A DNA stretch of 64,000 bases from Perognathus longimembris pacificus (taxonomy: Eukaryota > Chordata > Mammalia > Rodentia > Heteromyidae): the NCBI RefSeq assembly GCF_023159225.1, contig NC_063166.1, forward strand, positions 75,952,575 through 76,016,574. Direction: 5' to 3'. The number at the start of each line of letters is the position of its first letter. The first letter of the stretch is position 1. Position numbers and translations under genes: made by a program. The notes under the pieces were generated by a model that did not search any database, was not told the origin of the DNA, and was given only the letters and a program-made list of their open reading frames with translations. Below are positions 1 through 9,154 of the stretch, piece by piece.

Positions 1-208
1 ATCCTCCAGTCTATCTTCTCTGAATGACAGGACTCTGAATGAAAATAACAGCAAACTAAGTTTAATTTCACATGTACAATAGTTCAGAACTACATCTGGA
101 CCACTGACATATATATTCTACTTCTTCCATACAAATGGCAACATGACCTGCTGAAAGACAGGAAGAGTCATGTCATAATAAGAGGAGTTAATCGTCAATC
201 TTACATAC

Positions 209-396
209 CCGTTGTGTATTGCTGCTCTGGGATCTTTGCTTGTTTTTACTTTTAACATGAGCAAAAAGAAGGCAAAGAAAAAGATGGCAAGGGCAAAGTA
301 GATCCGATACACAGCTTTATAGCCAACCAGCACATTACAATCTGATTTTGTATCCATCACTTTGAATTGGAATTCTCCATCACAGAATCCAGGAAT
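209..396 (-). CDS. SERINC3: SERINC3 coding exon 3 (partial gene)
   Basis: Third coding exon of serine incorporator 3, a multi-pass membrane protein of the SERINC/TDE1 family (lipid-scrambling proteins of plasma membrane and Golgi; some members restrict retroviral infectivity). Read on the minus strand, a CCCCTCCAG acceptor precedes IPGFCDGEF; the exon continues through [13 protein letters not shown], a hydrophobic membrane segment ([17 protein letters not shown]) and [14 protein letters not shown], and ends GG|GTATGTAAG. It is 188 bp, 62 codons plus two bases, so the next exon must complete a Gly codon. The peptide aligns with remembered human SERINC3 ([37 protein letters not shown]) clearly better than with SERINC1, whose loop here is shorter. 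No stop or frameshift is present. The following exons lie left of the window. The donor choice rests on homology, because a second GTAAG follows four bases downstream. Confidence 0.95.
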
Positions 397-579
397 CTGG
401 AGGGGAGGGAATAATTTCAATGGAAAATACACTAAGATAAAATCAGAGGTTTCACTTCACTATAAGAGTCTGGATTTATAATACCAACCAATTTTAGGAA
501 CCACAGGTAGGAATTTTCTCTCTGACCTCCAACTAACAATCTCATTACCAAATAGTATGAATAATTTAGTCAAGAATTA

Positions 580-806
580 AAAATGGAATGAGTGTGGGTG
601 CATACTTGTTATCTCCGCACTTGGCAAACTGAGGAAGGATGATTTTGAGTTCCAGCTAGGGCTATATAGTAAGTTTAAGACCAGCTTGGGCAATTTAGGA
701 AAATACTGTCTACAATAAAATAAATAAGGGGATGAAAATGTGGCTCTGTGGTAGAATACACATAGCATGAGTGAGGCCCTGGGTTTAAACCACAGTAGCA
801 GCAGTA
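580..806 (+). repeat. Old B1 + ID composite SINE
   Basis: Degenerate B1-like half (accepted by its 'ccagcttgggcaat' core) followed by an ID-like half ending 'gaggccctgggtttaaaccac'. High divergence indicates an old insertion. Confidence 0.6.
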
Positions 807-1176
807 GAAAGTGCTTTCTCAAGCATTTATGCTAGTGAGGTTATCTCAATTTTCTCCTGAGATTTTCTAGCTATAACAAACTCGTTCCAAAGGTGAAGGG
901 CCAGTCTAGACGAGAGCTTAAACCTACAAGCAAAGAAAATGTCAGTCACTTTCAATGTCTGTTTTCTCTGGGTTGTTACACTGGAGGCTAAAGCTGCGCA
1001 TTCTAACTACTTTTATTTCTGGAGAAGAGCTAATCCCTGGTATTTTAAGTCTTAGCCACATAAAAAATAATTCAAGCCACTTGGGTGGTAGAGGCAAGAA
1101 AATAATGAGCCTGAACAACATAAAAGACCCCTCTTAAAAAAAAACAAAACTCTAAAAAAGACAACAACCCAACCAA

Positions 1177-1455
1177 GTGCTGGTGTTTCATGCATGTAAT
1201 CCTAGCTACTCAGGAGGATGAGATCTGAGAAGTTGAAGCTAGCTGGGGCAGAAAAGTCCGTGAGACTTTTATCTCCAATAAACCACTCAAAAAAAGCCAG
1301 AAGTGGTGCTGTGGCTCAAGTGGCAGAGTGCTAGCCTTGAGCGAAAGAAGCTCAGGAACAGTACCCAGGCCCTGAGTTCAAGACCCAGGACCAGCAAGAA
1401 AGAAAAGGAAACAAAACAAAAACAAAAAAAAAAAGAAAAGAAAAAAAGAAAGAAA
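1177..1455 (+). repeat. SINE-B (B1 + tRNA-like monomer), A-rich tail
   Basis: Left half is B1/7SL-like ('cctagctactcaggagg'), then the linker 'tctccaataaaccac', then the tRNA-like monomer with A-box 'tggctcaagtgg'. Ends in an A-rich tail. Same two-part structure as many copies in this window. Confidence 0.85.
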
Positions 1456-1574
1456 GCCCTAATAACAATAGTGCTCCAATATTATAATGCTCTTGATTAA
1501 TTGTAACAGTAAGACTAATTATAACCATAATATTGCAAAATATGTAAGTAATAAAAAATAACCAATGTACTTAC

Positions 1575-1736
1575 CCTCTTCAGCTCAGTTCCTATCTTTT
1601 CTGTCTGCATGATAAAACATACGAGAGTGCCCAGAAAGAGAATAGCAGCATAGATTATCCGAGTCAGAGTGGAATTCTTACTGGTGGGACAGCAACCACA
1701 GAGCAAGCACGATGCACCACTACAGAGGCATGGAAT
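1575..1736 (-). CDS. SERINC3: SERINC3 coding exon 2
   Basis: Second coding exon, 162 bp, exactly 54 codons, phase 0 at both ends. On the minus strand the acceptor is a weak-pyrimidine TTTTTATGACAG and the donor is AGG|GTAAGTAC. It encodes [16 protein letters not shown], the cysteine-rich segment characteristic of the SERINC N-terminus, then [10 protein letters not shown] with an N-S-T sequon, then a membrane span ([17 protein letters not shown]) and [11 protein letters not shown]. It joins exon 1 as SW|IPCLC and exon 3 as LKR|IPGFC without frame change. Human SERINC3 as I recall it has Val where this exon opens with Ile; SERINC1 also has Ile there, so this is a tolerated position. Flanking introns are about 3.0 kb (intron 1) and 1.2 kb (intron 2). 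Confidence 0.95.
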
Positions 1737-1865
1737 CTGTCATAAAAATACCAGGGGTCATTTGAAATCTCCTTCATTGCAAAGACACTACAGAGAATGT
1801 GAGGCAAACCAAGCCTTGACAGTTTTAACTGGAATGATGTGGTTTAAAGGCAAGGGTTCTCTGAA

Positions 1866-1975
1866 TGTGGTAGTGTACATTTATAATCCTAGCACTGAGG
1901 AAGTTGAAGCAGGCCCATGAATTCAACACCAGTGGGCTACCTATCTACACTCTGTCTCAACTGACAAACTTAGAA
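1866..1975 (+). repeat. B1-like SINE monomer
   Basis: 'tataatcctagcactgagg' followed by a degenerate B1 right part and 'ctctgtctcaa' end. No tRNA-like second half. Confidence 0.55.
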
Positions 1976-1984
1976 AAGCACAGG

Positions 1985-2119
1985 TTCTGGAATCAATATT
2001 ATTTCTGCCACTTTAAAATAGAAACAACCCAAAAGACCAGGAATTGGTAAGTAAAGATAAGACAATGGGGCATATCCATACCGCGCATTATTCAGGCAGT
2101 AAAGGAATGAAGTACTGAT
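1985..2119 (+). repeat. L1M 3' end, left part
   Basis: Matches the classic mammalian L1M 3' phrase around 'gcattattcaggcagtaaag' and 'gaatgaagtactgat'. The match stops at 2119 and resumes at 2670 on the other side of an LTR. Confidence 0.6.
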
Positions 2120-2669
2120 GAAATGGAAAAGCTTCCCCAATTAGAAAAGCTTCTCTATAATTAATAAGACAAATCTATTTCGTGATTATTTATGTTTCTA
2201 TGGAGAAGTCCCTAACAGCTGGAAAAGCTTGAGTTAAGGCAGTTAATGTTAGTGTAAAAAAAAAAAAAAAAGAACAAAGTAGAGAGTTGGTAGGAAACTT
2301 CTGTAGAGAAAACCTTATCTACTATGTAACCCTTGCAGTGATCAATAGCTGGGAGCTACACAAATGCAGGACATCGCCTTCACAATGATCAATGGTTTGT
2401 AGGTGTACAAGCTGCTTAAAGGCAGGATATGAACATACTTCTTCACTAAGATAAGGCTAACCGCAAATTTTACCTTCTGTAAATGTGCTTGCTTGCAAAT
2501 TCACATGTGAACAACTTGTGGTATTTTCCTTTATAAACTCCCTGTAACTTGGGATCGGGGCTGTTCACTCCCAAGTTGAGTTAGACCCGGTCAGTTTGAA
2601 TAAACTCCAGCCTTGTATAACATCTTTGTTTTTCGGTGGTCTTTGGGGGTGGGGGGGGGCAGTCCATAA
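2120..2669 (+). mobile_element. Solo LTR inserted into L1M
   Basis: A ~550-bp unit separating two collinear L1M pieces. Flanked by 'tactgat' at 2113-2119 and 2670-2676, a plausible target duplication. It has a TATAAA at 2532-2537 and AATAAA at 2599-2604, 62-67 bp apart, the U3/R arrangement of a retroviral LTR. No internal retroviral genes are present, so this is a solo LTR, probably class I. Exact ends are uncertain because a canonical TG...CA border is not clear. Confidence 0.6.
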
Positions 2670-2890
2670 TACTGATATATGGTACAATGTGTATGAACTT
2701 AAAAACACCATAGGAAATGAAGGAAGCCAAACATAAAAACATTACTATTGTTCCATTTACTTTAAGTATCCAGAATGGTTAAACCCAAAAACATAAAGAC
2801 AACTAGGGGCTGGGGGGGAGGGGGGAAATACTGTCTGTCTGCTTAGTGGGTGTGAGAGTTTTTTCCCTGCAGTGATGAAAATATAGTAGG
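2670..2890 (+). repeat. L1M 3' end, right part
   Basis: Continuation of the L1M 3' region: 'gaagccaaacataaaaac', 'ccatttactttaagtatccag', 'aggggctgggggggaggggg' and 'gtgatgaaaat' follow in the order known for old L1 3' ends. Confidence 0.6.
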
Positions 2891-3079
2891 GGCATGAAAT
2901 ACAGCCTGAGTAGTGTCATAGAAAGAACCTTGGGAATTGGTTTTTGAAGGACTGACTCCCACCCTGTTTTCCCAGGTGCATACAGATACCAGGTAAGCCA
3001 CCAAAGATAAGTGCAGACTGTCTAACACAGGCAGGGCAATCTGACCTGAGCCTGGCTGTAAACATTTCATTGCGGGCCT

Positions 3080-3700
3080 AGTCTATAAGGCTCTCTGAGG
3101 CCAAGCTGTGAGGCCAGGAAAGGGTTAAGAGGTTTAAACACTAAAAACTGTATCCTGTGAAGGTCAAACCGTCTAGGCAAGGCAGATGTAGAGTTATTTG
3201 AACATTAAAAAAGCTTGAGGGGCTGGGGATATGGCCTAGTGGCAAAAGTGCTTGCCTCCTATACATGAGGCCCTGGGTTCAATTCCCCAGCACCACATAT
3301 ACAGAAAACGGCCAGAAATGGCGCTGTGGCTCAAGTGGCAGAGTGCTAGCCTTGAGCAAAAAGAAGTGAGGGACAGTGCTCAGGCCGAGTCCAAGCCCCA
3401 GGACTGCCCCCCTCCCCCCCCCAAAAAAGCTTGAGACCGTGGATAAGGGGATACTTACCCTATTCTTTGCCCGCACCTGCAGTCACTCACCCCCCCCCCC
3501 CATTACTAAACTCAAGTAACCCCTGTCTTCTGGTCTCCTTGACTCAGACCCTGTATTGACTCCGACCCCGACCCCGCCCCCGCCCCTCTCCAAGCTTGCA
3601 GGAAGGCTGTGTCTTTTGCTGTTTTATCTCAGTAAACAGTCCGAGGCCTGTTTCCTTCCTTTCATCTCCATTTTCCTAACATGTTTACAATACGAAAAGT
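3080..3700 (+). repeat. Possible second LTR, interrupted by a SINE-A
   Basis: Non-coding, pyrimidine-rich right half ending near 'ctcagtaaacagtccgag', reminiscent of an LTR R/U5 end. Its left and right parts flank a SINE-A. No clear TATA or canonical AATAAA, so family and ends are unresolved. Confidence 0.3.
3220..3422 (+). mobile_element. SINE-A with 13-bp target duplication
   Basis: ID/tRNA-Ala-like left monomer (A-box 'tggcctagtgg'-type, B-box 'gggttcaattccc'), then the second monomer with 'tggctcaagtgg'. Perfect duplication 'aaaaaagcttgag' at 3207-3219 and 3423-3435. Confidence 0.9.
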
Positions 3701-4309
3701 CATGAGGAAATGCAGACAGAGCCCTACAAGCCAAGGACCAAGGTCGACAACTATCAGCAGGCCGGGCACTGTTGTATTCCATTTCCCGGAGAGACAGCAC
3801 TCAATCGGGCTAGTCTCTTTAATAACCCTACGATGACTACACCATCACGAGGTGTAGCCCCGGACTCAAAAGCAACAGGATTTTTAAAGGCAAAACCCAC
3901 ACGCAGGTGGCCGAAAACGATTCTGCAATCTGCAATCAGCAAGCAAGCACGGAAGCAGGATATCGCGGTTAAACCTGGCACGAACTTGGTGCCATTTTAG
4001 CTAGTTTTTATGGAGCATGAACATTTCAGCGTTAGAAAACTACAAGGGAACATTCGCAAGGGACTGGATGCTTATCTTGGGACGCTTGGTTGCGAGCTTC
4101 CCCTTTCCAAAATTTGAGAGAGGGTCTCAAAACCCTAAGTTCTGATTCTGAGTAATAAGCCACCTTCCATCAGAGCAGAAGCGGGCCTTTAGTAAACATG
4201 CAGATTTCTGCAACGTCCTCGGCAGCTTGGGCAAATCGCGAGCAAGGAATGCGATTTTCAAGACTCCCCAAATAAAATGACGCCACCCTAAAGAAGGGCT
4301 TCAAAAGGA
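3701..4309. other. SERINC3: SERINC3 intron 1 segment, no repeat recognised
   Basis: Moderate-GC sequence between the LTR-like unit and the CpG island. I see no gene, RNA or repeat here; short open frames on both strands look accidental. Confidence 0.5.
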
Positions 4310-4742
4310 ACCAGAGAGCCCCCGCCCAAGGCGCGCTCAATTTCACAAACGTCCTCCCGGCCAGCCTGAACCCCAAGTCCCGAAGGCGGGGGCGGGGCGA
4401 CCGGAATTGTAAACAATGGCGTCGGGCCTCCCACATTCCTCCACTGGAGCCCGCCGGCGATAGCCCAAGGCCAGGCCGCGGGCTCCGGATCGCGGACGTG
4501 GCAGGCTGGACCACAGCCGCCCCCGGAAAGCTTCCCACCTCGGGCCCACACTCACCTCCCTGCGGGCCCCAGAGGCCTAGTCGCCTCCGTAGACACCCCC
4601 ACCCCGCCCAGCACACCCCGGGCCCACTCGCCTCCCCGCGGGCCTCAGAGGCCGAGGCCCGTGCGAAGGCGGACTTCAGAGCTCCCCCATCGCAGTTCAC
4701 CCTCCAAATCGTCCCAGCAGGACACAAGACTTCCCAACTCAC

Positions 4743-4781
4743 CCAGCTGGCGAGAGAGAAGACGCCCAGCACGGCCCCCAT
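4743..4781 (-). CDS. SERINC3: SERINC3 coding exon 1 (start codon)
   Basis: First coding exon on the minus strand: MGAVLGVFSLASW, then the donor TGG|GTGAGTTGG. The 13 residues are identical to the start of human SERINC3 as recalled, and differ from SERINC1 (MGSVLGLCSMASW). The ATG context is CACCATGG, with A at -3 and G at +4, a strong Kozak site. The exon lies inside a CpG island, as expected for a broadly expressed gene. A longer open frame continues to about 4170, but everything past codon 13 is intron read-through and has no SERINC character. The 5' UTR presumably extends to about 4840-4880, but the transcription start cannot be fixed from sequence. Confidence 0.95.
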
Positions 4782-5050
4782 GGTGCTGGTGGTGATGGAA
4801 GCGGCCGAGGCCGAGGCTCCTACGGGATGGTGACTACCAGCTGAGGCGTCGCCTCAGAAACTCCGCGGTTGCCCAGGCCGGAAATAAGGCCCGCCCTTCG
4901 CACGACACGTCATTCCCGTCACGGCGTGGCCCCGCCCACCGCCCTGCCGAAGCACATGCTCCCCCGAGGGCACCAGTCATTGGTTAAGGATGAGGGCGGG
5001 GCTAAACACGGGGTGGGGCTAAACCGTAGGGAAGGCGGGGCTAAATGCAA
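4782..5050 (-). promoter_or_regulatory. SERINC3: SERINC3 proximal promoter, TATA-less
   Basis: Upstream of the SERINC3 ATG on the minus strand. Recognisable elements: an ETS core CCGGAA at 4878-4883; ATGACGTG (CRE/UPRE-like, minus strand) at 4906-4913; a GC box in CCCCGCCC around 4929-4936; a CCAAT box (ATTGG on plus) at 4979-4983; and three GC-box-containing units GGYGGGGCTAAA ending at 5006, 5023 and 5045. These are motif matches only; the identity of this region as the SERINC3 promoter is secure from its position. Confidence 0.75.
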
Positions 5051-5271
5051 CTGGAGTTGCCACAGCTGCCAAAGTACCGTTTCTTCCCCAGGGTTGGTTT
5101 GAAAGTCTCTGAGAACACGGTATGGCAGGGCAGCAAGGCGAATTGCACGGTGACTACCCGGCCAACTGAAGTTATCTGCAGACATAACAGCTTAATCTCG
5201 GCTGTATAGGCTGCTGTGTATGGAGAGATGGGAGAGCCAAAATTCCTTGGGAGTTACTTTAACTTTTTGGT

Positions 5272-5512
5272 TTTTTGCTTGGTCATGGGGCTTGAACTCA
5301 GGGCCTGGACACAGTCCCTGACCTCTTTTGCTCAAGGCTAGCGATCTACCACTTTGAGCCACAACTCCACTTCCAGTTTTTCTGGTGGTTCATTGGAGGT
5401 AAAGAGTCTCACGGGGACTTTCTGCCTGGGCTGGCTTTGAACGGTGAACCTCATATCTCAGATCCTCCTGAATAGCCAGGGTTACAGGCAGGAACCACTT
5501 GTTCTCAGCTTG
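5272..5512 (-). repeat. SINE-B, reverse
   Basis: Reverse copy: 'catggggcttgaactcaggg', 'gctcaaggctag', then 'tggtggttcattgg' linker and B1 part ending near 'cttgttctcagctt'. Confidence 0.8.
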
Positions 5513-6090
5513 AATGTAACACAACATTCATGTAACTAGAAGATAAACGTTATCACAAAGCCTATCAGACCTCAGGCCTCCACCAACCCTCAAGCTAGGA
5601 TGTTGTAACATCTGAAACCTATAGATGTCCTCACTTTGCCAAACTATCTGTGATGCTCCCATGCATGTAAAGGGTGAACGAAGAGATAAATGACTGTTTT
5701 GTGAGTTATAAAATTTTCTGTAATTGATGTATGTTAATTTTTTTTAAGTTCATGTAATCTTATCCACAGTGGAACATGTCATTCCGGGCAATTCAAATCT
5801 CAACTCTCAGTCCCTGGATACTCATATTTGGATCAGAATAAATGATTCTCTTATTTCCTTGAAAGCAGCCATTATTTTATGTCAACAATCGAGTTTTTGA
5901 TCCAGTTAAGAGACTTAACAGTGACTGGTAAATATATCAGGTCATAGTATAATGTGCACTATGAACTGGCATGGGGGATTACTTTTTCAGTATAAGTATT
6001 AAAGAGTGTCAGGGAGGGTATAGTAGGGGTACAGTGCTTGCTAAGCATATGGACGGCTCTGGATTCAATTGGTTTGGGTTTTGTTGTTTT
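5513..6090. other. Intergenic AT-rich stretch, nothing recognised
   Basis: Between the SERINC3 promoter and the LTR cluster. No convincing gene, RNA or high-copy repeat was seen; an ID-like fragment may lie near 6020-6070. Confidence 0.4.
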
Positions 6091-6094
6091 TTTT

Positions 6095-6337
6095 ATGTTG
6101 GTCCTGGGGCTTGAACTCAGGACCTAGGCATTGTCCTTGAGCCTCTTTATGCTCAAGGCTAGCCGCTGTACTACTTGAGCCACAGTGCCAACTCCAGCCT
6201 TTTCTGAGTAGTTTATTGGAAATAAATCTCACAGACTTTTCTGACCAGGCTGGCTTTGAACCATAATCCTCAGAAGTCAACCACCAGAATATCTAGGATT
6301 ACAGCTGTGAGCTAGGATTACACCTGCACCCAGATTG
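6095..6337 (-). repeat. SINE-B, reverse
   Basis: 'tcctggggcttgaactcagg' start, 'gctcaaggctagc', linker 'gtttattggaaataaatctc', B1 part with 'ctaggattacagctgtgagc'. Confidence 0.8.
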
Positions 6338-6462
6338 GTTGTTTTTTTTTTTTAATTTTTATTATCAAACTGATGTACAGAGAGGTTACAGTTTTATATG
6401 TTAGGCATTGGATACATTTCTTGTACTATTTGTTACCTTGTCCCTCATTCCCCCCTCCCAGC
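6338..6462 (-). repeat. L1 3'-end fragment (lineage family)
   Basis: Poly(T)-headed reverse fragment with 'tgatgtacagagaggttaca' and 'gatacatttcttgtactatt', homologous to the units at 16848-17126, 20224-20345 and 47004-47410. Confidence 0.6.
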
Positions 6463-6574
6463 TTGATTGGTTTTATTTTCAAACCTAGGATACCGTAGTC
6501 CATGAAGTAGAATGTTCTATTGTAATGCAGAAACTGAGTCACAGCCTTCCCTTGCTTAGCCAGGTGCTGGGGGC

Positions 6575-6975
6575 TGTTGTTTCACAGACATCCTGGAGTC
6601 TCAGCAGGAGATGGGGTTGGGGAAGGCTGTTCACCCAGCTCCAAGGCCTGGAGGTGAGACAAGCCATCTTTGGAATTGCAGGTGCCTGCCTCAGTGGGTA
6701 GAGTGTGAAGGGCCTTGCCTTGGGGAATAAGTAGACATTCTGTGGTTTAACCCCGGGAGAGCTCTACTCTGTGTGCTATGTTTTTTATATATAATGCTTC
6801 GCTGAGGCTTAGTCTCCACCCAACATGTGACCTTTGTCTTTAAAAGCTTTGTGCTGTTACAGGTTGCAGGTTTTTTAATTGGCCAGCCTGTGCCAGTGTC
6901 CCAATAAAGACTCCAAAATTCCAACTTTCAAGTTGTGGCTTCTCTATTTTCTCGTGACTGGTTTCATATCTGATT
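6575..6975 (+). mobile_element. Probable solo LTR, plus strand
   Basis: Non-coding unit with TTTAAAAG (TATA-like) near 6839-6846 and CCAATAAAGACTCC with AATAAA at 6903-6908, followed by a U5-like pyrimidine-rich tail. The promoter/poly(A) arrangement suggests an LTR; the left end is not defined. Confidence 0.4.
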
Positions 6976-7104
6976 TAAGGTATATTTTACCGCACAACAC
7001 AGTACCTGATCTTAACCAAAAAGGCAATCAGAGTAAGTTCTCTGATGGAAAGGAAGTTGATTTCATTGACCGTTTTTAAAAAGCAGAAACAAACACAAAA
7101 ATAC

Positions 7105-7245
7105 ATTTAGCGCTTTGAGAGTGTTAGGATTACAGGCATACTCCACGGTGCCTGGCTCACATCTTCAGTTGGGGATCCTATAACTAAATGGTAGAGTACT
7201 TTTCTAGCGTATGCCAAGTTCTGGGTTCGACTCCCAATACTACAG
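7105..7245 (+). repeat. B1 fragment and ID element
   Basis: A short reverse B1 end ('gttaggattacaggcat') followed by a plus-strand ID-like unit at about 7172-7242 with B-box 'gggttcgactccc'. Confidence 0.55.
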
Positions 7246-7284
7246 GAGGAAAAAAAATGTTACAATCCAATCTATGACCAGGCA

Positions 7285-7815
7285 TTTAGTCAAGAACTAG
7301 GGTCTTCAAAGAAAAGAGTGTTCAAGATCATCTTTGGGAATATGATAATGCAGGATTGAAAGCATAGGTATCGGCCATCCCAGAGGACCATGCGGAGATA
7401 AGCACAGACAGGAGAAGAAGGTTCATAAGGAGGTTTATTAGTGGGGCCATAGTTCCCACGAGAGAGGGAGCTACATGGCATCTGCACCTTATCAAGGATA
7501 AAATGAGGAAAATAAGGCCTGGTGAAGGCAACTCAGAAACATATTTTGAAACACAGAGGTACTACCTTTGCTTCAAAGAGGGACAACAGGATGCATTCCT
7601 TCCTGAGAGATGCATTTCTCACCCTGAGAATGAACATTTGTCTGGCAGGTATGCCTTCCTGAGAGAAATGCTCCCCTCTCCCCCAACTTAAGCATTCTCC
7701 TACCCAAAATGCAGGCAAGCAGGATGCCTTCCTTATCTCAAGGATCTGTTTTATGGCAGGATGCATTCTTACTTGGAAAGAATGCCCCAAACATCCCAAA
7801 ACCCAGAAAGTAACA
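7285..7815 (-). mobile_element. Solo LTR, minus strand, U3 with four repeated motifs
   Basis: On the minus strand an ACTAATAAACC poly(A) signal (plus-strand TTTATTAG near 7434-7441) is followed by an R/U5-like region. The U3 part carries four degenerate copies of a GGATGCATTCC-like unit starting near 7589, 7648, 7722 and 7759. No retroviral genes are present. The opposite end abuts a second LTR. Confidence 0.55.
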
Positions 7816-7819
7816 CTGT

Positions 7820-8385
7820 CATGGGGGCCGGAAATCGATGATCAATGAAACTACTCAGATGACAACCAGGGACCAAAAGAATTTTATTGAGCGAGAAGGT
7901 ACTGACTTGCCTGACAGGCCAGGGCTGCACCTGAGGTTGGGATCTCTAGATGAAGCTTTGAGCCATCTCAGAAGGCTGCTTTTAAACCCCAAAACCGCAG
8001 GAATTTTCCCATTTGCCTAATTGTAGTGGCTCGTTTTTTTTTTTTTTTTGTTTTTGTTTTTGAGAAGTGTCCAGGAACCAGTTTTTTTTTTTTTTTGAGA
8101 AATGTCCAGAAACCGGTTACAAACAGCTCAGGGCATCTTGACCATAATGGGACCTATCTCACCATCAGGTGATAAAACAGGATGAAACTTGGGGGTGGGG
8201 GCTTACAGGTATGGGCAATGCTAGGCAAACAAGTCCAGTAGGTACAGCTCAGGCCAGGTTACATTAAACAATACCAATCATAGTTGTTAAGAGCTAGTTT
8301 CGTTCGGTAGATGGTCAATTATCTGCATTTACATCATTTCAAATTCAGGAGTTCATTTCCCCAGGTAATATATCCTAAAGCATGT
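7820..8385 (-). mobile_element. Solo LTR, minus strand
   Basis: Minus-strand reading gives GGTTTAAAAGCAG (TATA-like, plus-strand 7977-7986), then CTCAATAAAATTC (poly(A) signal, TTTATT on plus at 7883-7888) about 95 bp on. Two poly(T)-headed copies of 'gagaartgtccagraaccrgtt' lie in tandem at about 8037-8118. A solo LTR is the best reading; the upstream end is approximate. Confidence 0.6.
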
Positions 8386-8597
8386 CTCCTGAGTCCATTT
8401 TGAAGTGCTTTCTGGTGTAAATGCCCAGGGCTAGTGATGTAATATATGGCCTCTAGTATACAAGGAAAGCATTCTAGCCTTTGTGTTTGGTTGTTGTATG
8501 TATGTGTATGTGGGGGGGGGGGGTGGAGGGGGATTCCCGGGACTTGAGGACACGAGGCCTGGGTGCTGTCATTCCCTCCATCAATTTTCCAGTCTGG

Positions 8598-8668
8598 AGT
8601 TAGTGGGTGAGCGCTTGCCTAGCACACCGGAGGCCCCAGGTTCGATCTCCAGAACCACAAAAGACAAA
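8598..8668 (+). repeat. ID-like SINE monomer
   Basis: 'gagcgcttgcctagcac' with B-box-like 'ggttcgatctcc' and A-rich tail, just upstream of the second CpG island. Confidence 0.65.
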
Positions 8669-8999
8669 ACGCAAAACAACCAACAGTGAAAAAAGGAAAG
8701 AAAAAAAAAATCCAATCTTGCAAGCTGAGGCCCTTCTCAGGAGAGAGAGAGAAGTAAACTGAGGCACAAGCGGCCTCCGAGGCGCAAGGTCTCCCCCCGC
8801 CTTCGGCTTCGCAGTTCTCCCCTTTCCCACCTTGCCCCGTGCCGAGTTCCGGCGCCGGCAGCCCCAACCGCGGCAGCTCACGGTTCCGAATCCCGGTTCC
8901 CATTTCCCCCCGACTCCTCCCTTCCTCCCCCCCCCCCCCCCGCCCCCGCCATCCTCCGCGGGTTCGGCCAGGGCGGAACGCGGAACGCGGACCCCTTCT

Positions 9000-9154
9000 G
9001 GTCCCTTCCGAGACGCCGTAGCGCCGGCGCCGCCGGAGCTCGGCCGCCCCGGTCGCCTAGGCAACGGCTCCGCTGCGGGCTGCGGGCGCCCGGCGGCCCC
9101 CGGGGAGGCGCTGCGCGCCGGCTGCTCCGGCACCGCGAGGCGGCGAGGCGGCAG
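9000..9154 (+). other. PKIG: Candidate first (non-coding) exon of PKIG
   Basis: GC-rich segment ending in the donor GCGGCAG|GTGAGC, with intron from 9155. The left boundary is a guess, since no initiator can be placed. It contains no ATG-initiated frame resembling the 76-residue PKIG protein, which starts MMEVESSYSDFISCDR in human, so it would be 5' UTR. An alternative first exon could end at 9644 before GTAAGT. Confidence 0.4.
9052..9065 (+). promoter_or_regulatory. RFX X-box
   Basis: GTCGCCTAGGCAAC is a full palindromic-type X-box (GTNRCC-N2-RGYAAC) in the CpG island, next to the candidate exon. A weaker relative, GTTGCCTAGGGGAC, lies at 9482-9495. Binding by RFX factors is inferred from the consensus. 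Confidence 0.6.

Larger units (their letters stand above)
397..1574 (-). other. SERINC3: SERINC3 intron 2
   Basis: Intron of 1178 bp with GTAAGT donor and CCTCCAG acceptor on the minus strand. It holds an old B1/ID composite at about 580-806 and a SINE-B copy at 1177-1400 with an A-rich tail to about 1455. Nothing else coding or structured was seen. Confidence 0.9.
1737..4742 (-). other. SERINC3: SERINC3 intron 1
   Basis: Intron of about 3.0 kb (GTGAGT donor, ATGACAG acceptor on the minus strand). It contains a B1, an L1M 3' end split by a plus-strand LTR, an LTR-like unit carrying a SINE-A with a 13-bp target duplication, and the left part of the CpG island. Confidence 0.9.
4310..5060. promoter_or_regulatory. 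SERINC3: CpG island over SERINC3 exon 1
   Basis: GC-rich, CpG-dense block spanning the first exon, the start of intron 1 and the proximal promoter. Open frames on both strands here (up to 203 codons) reflect GC richness, not genes. No TATA box is evident, consistent with dispersed initiation from a housekeeping-type promoter. Confidence 0.8.

Noticed and set aside
4170..4781. 203-codon minus-strand frame starting at the SERINC3 ATG
   Set aside because: Only the first 13 codons are exon; the rest is intron read-through past a GTGAGT donor.
209..4781. Alternative assignment of the gene as SERINC1
   Set aside because: Start peptide MGAVLGVFSLASW, the N-S-T segment context and the longer exon 3 loop fit SERINC3 and not SERINC1.
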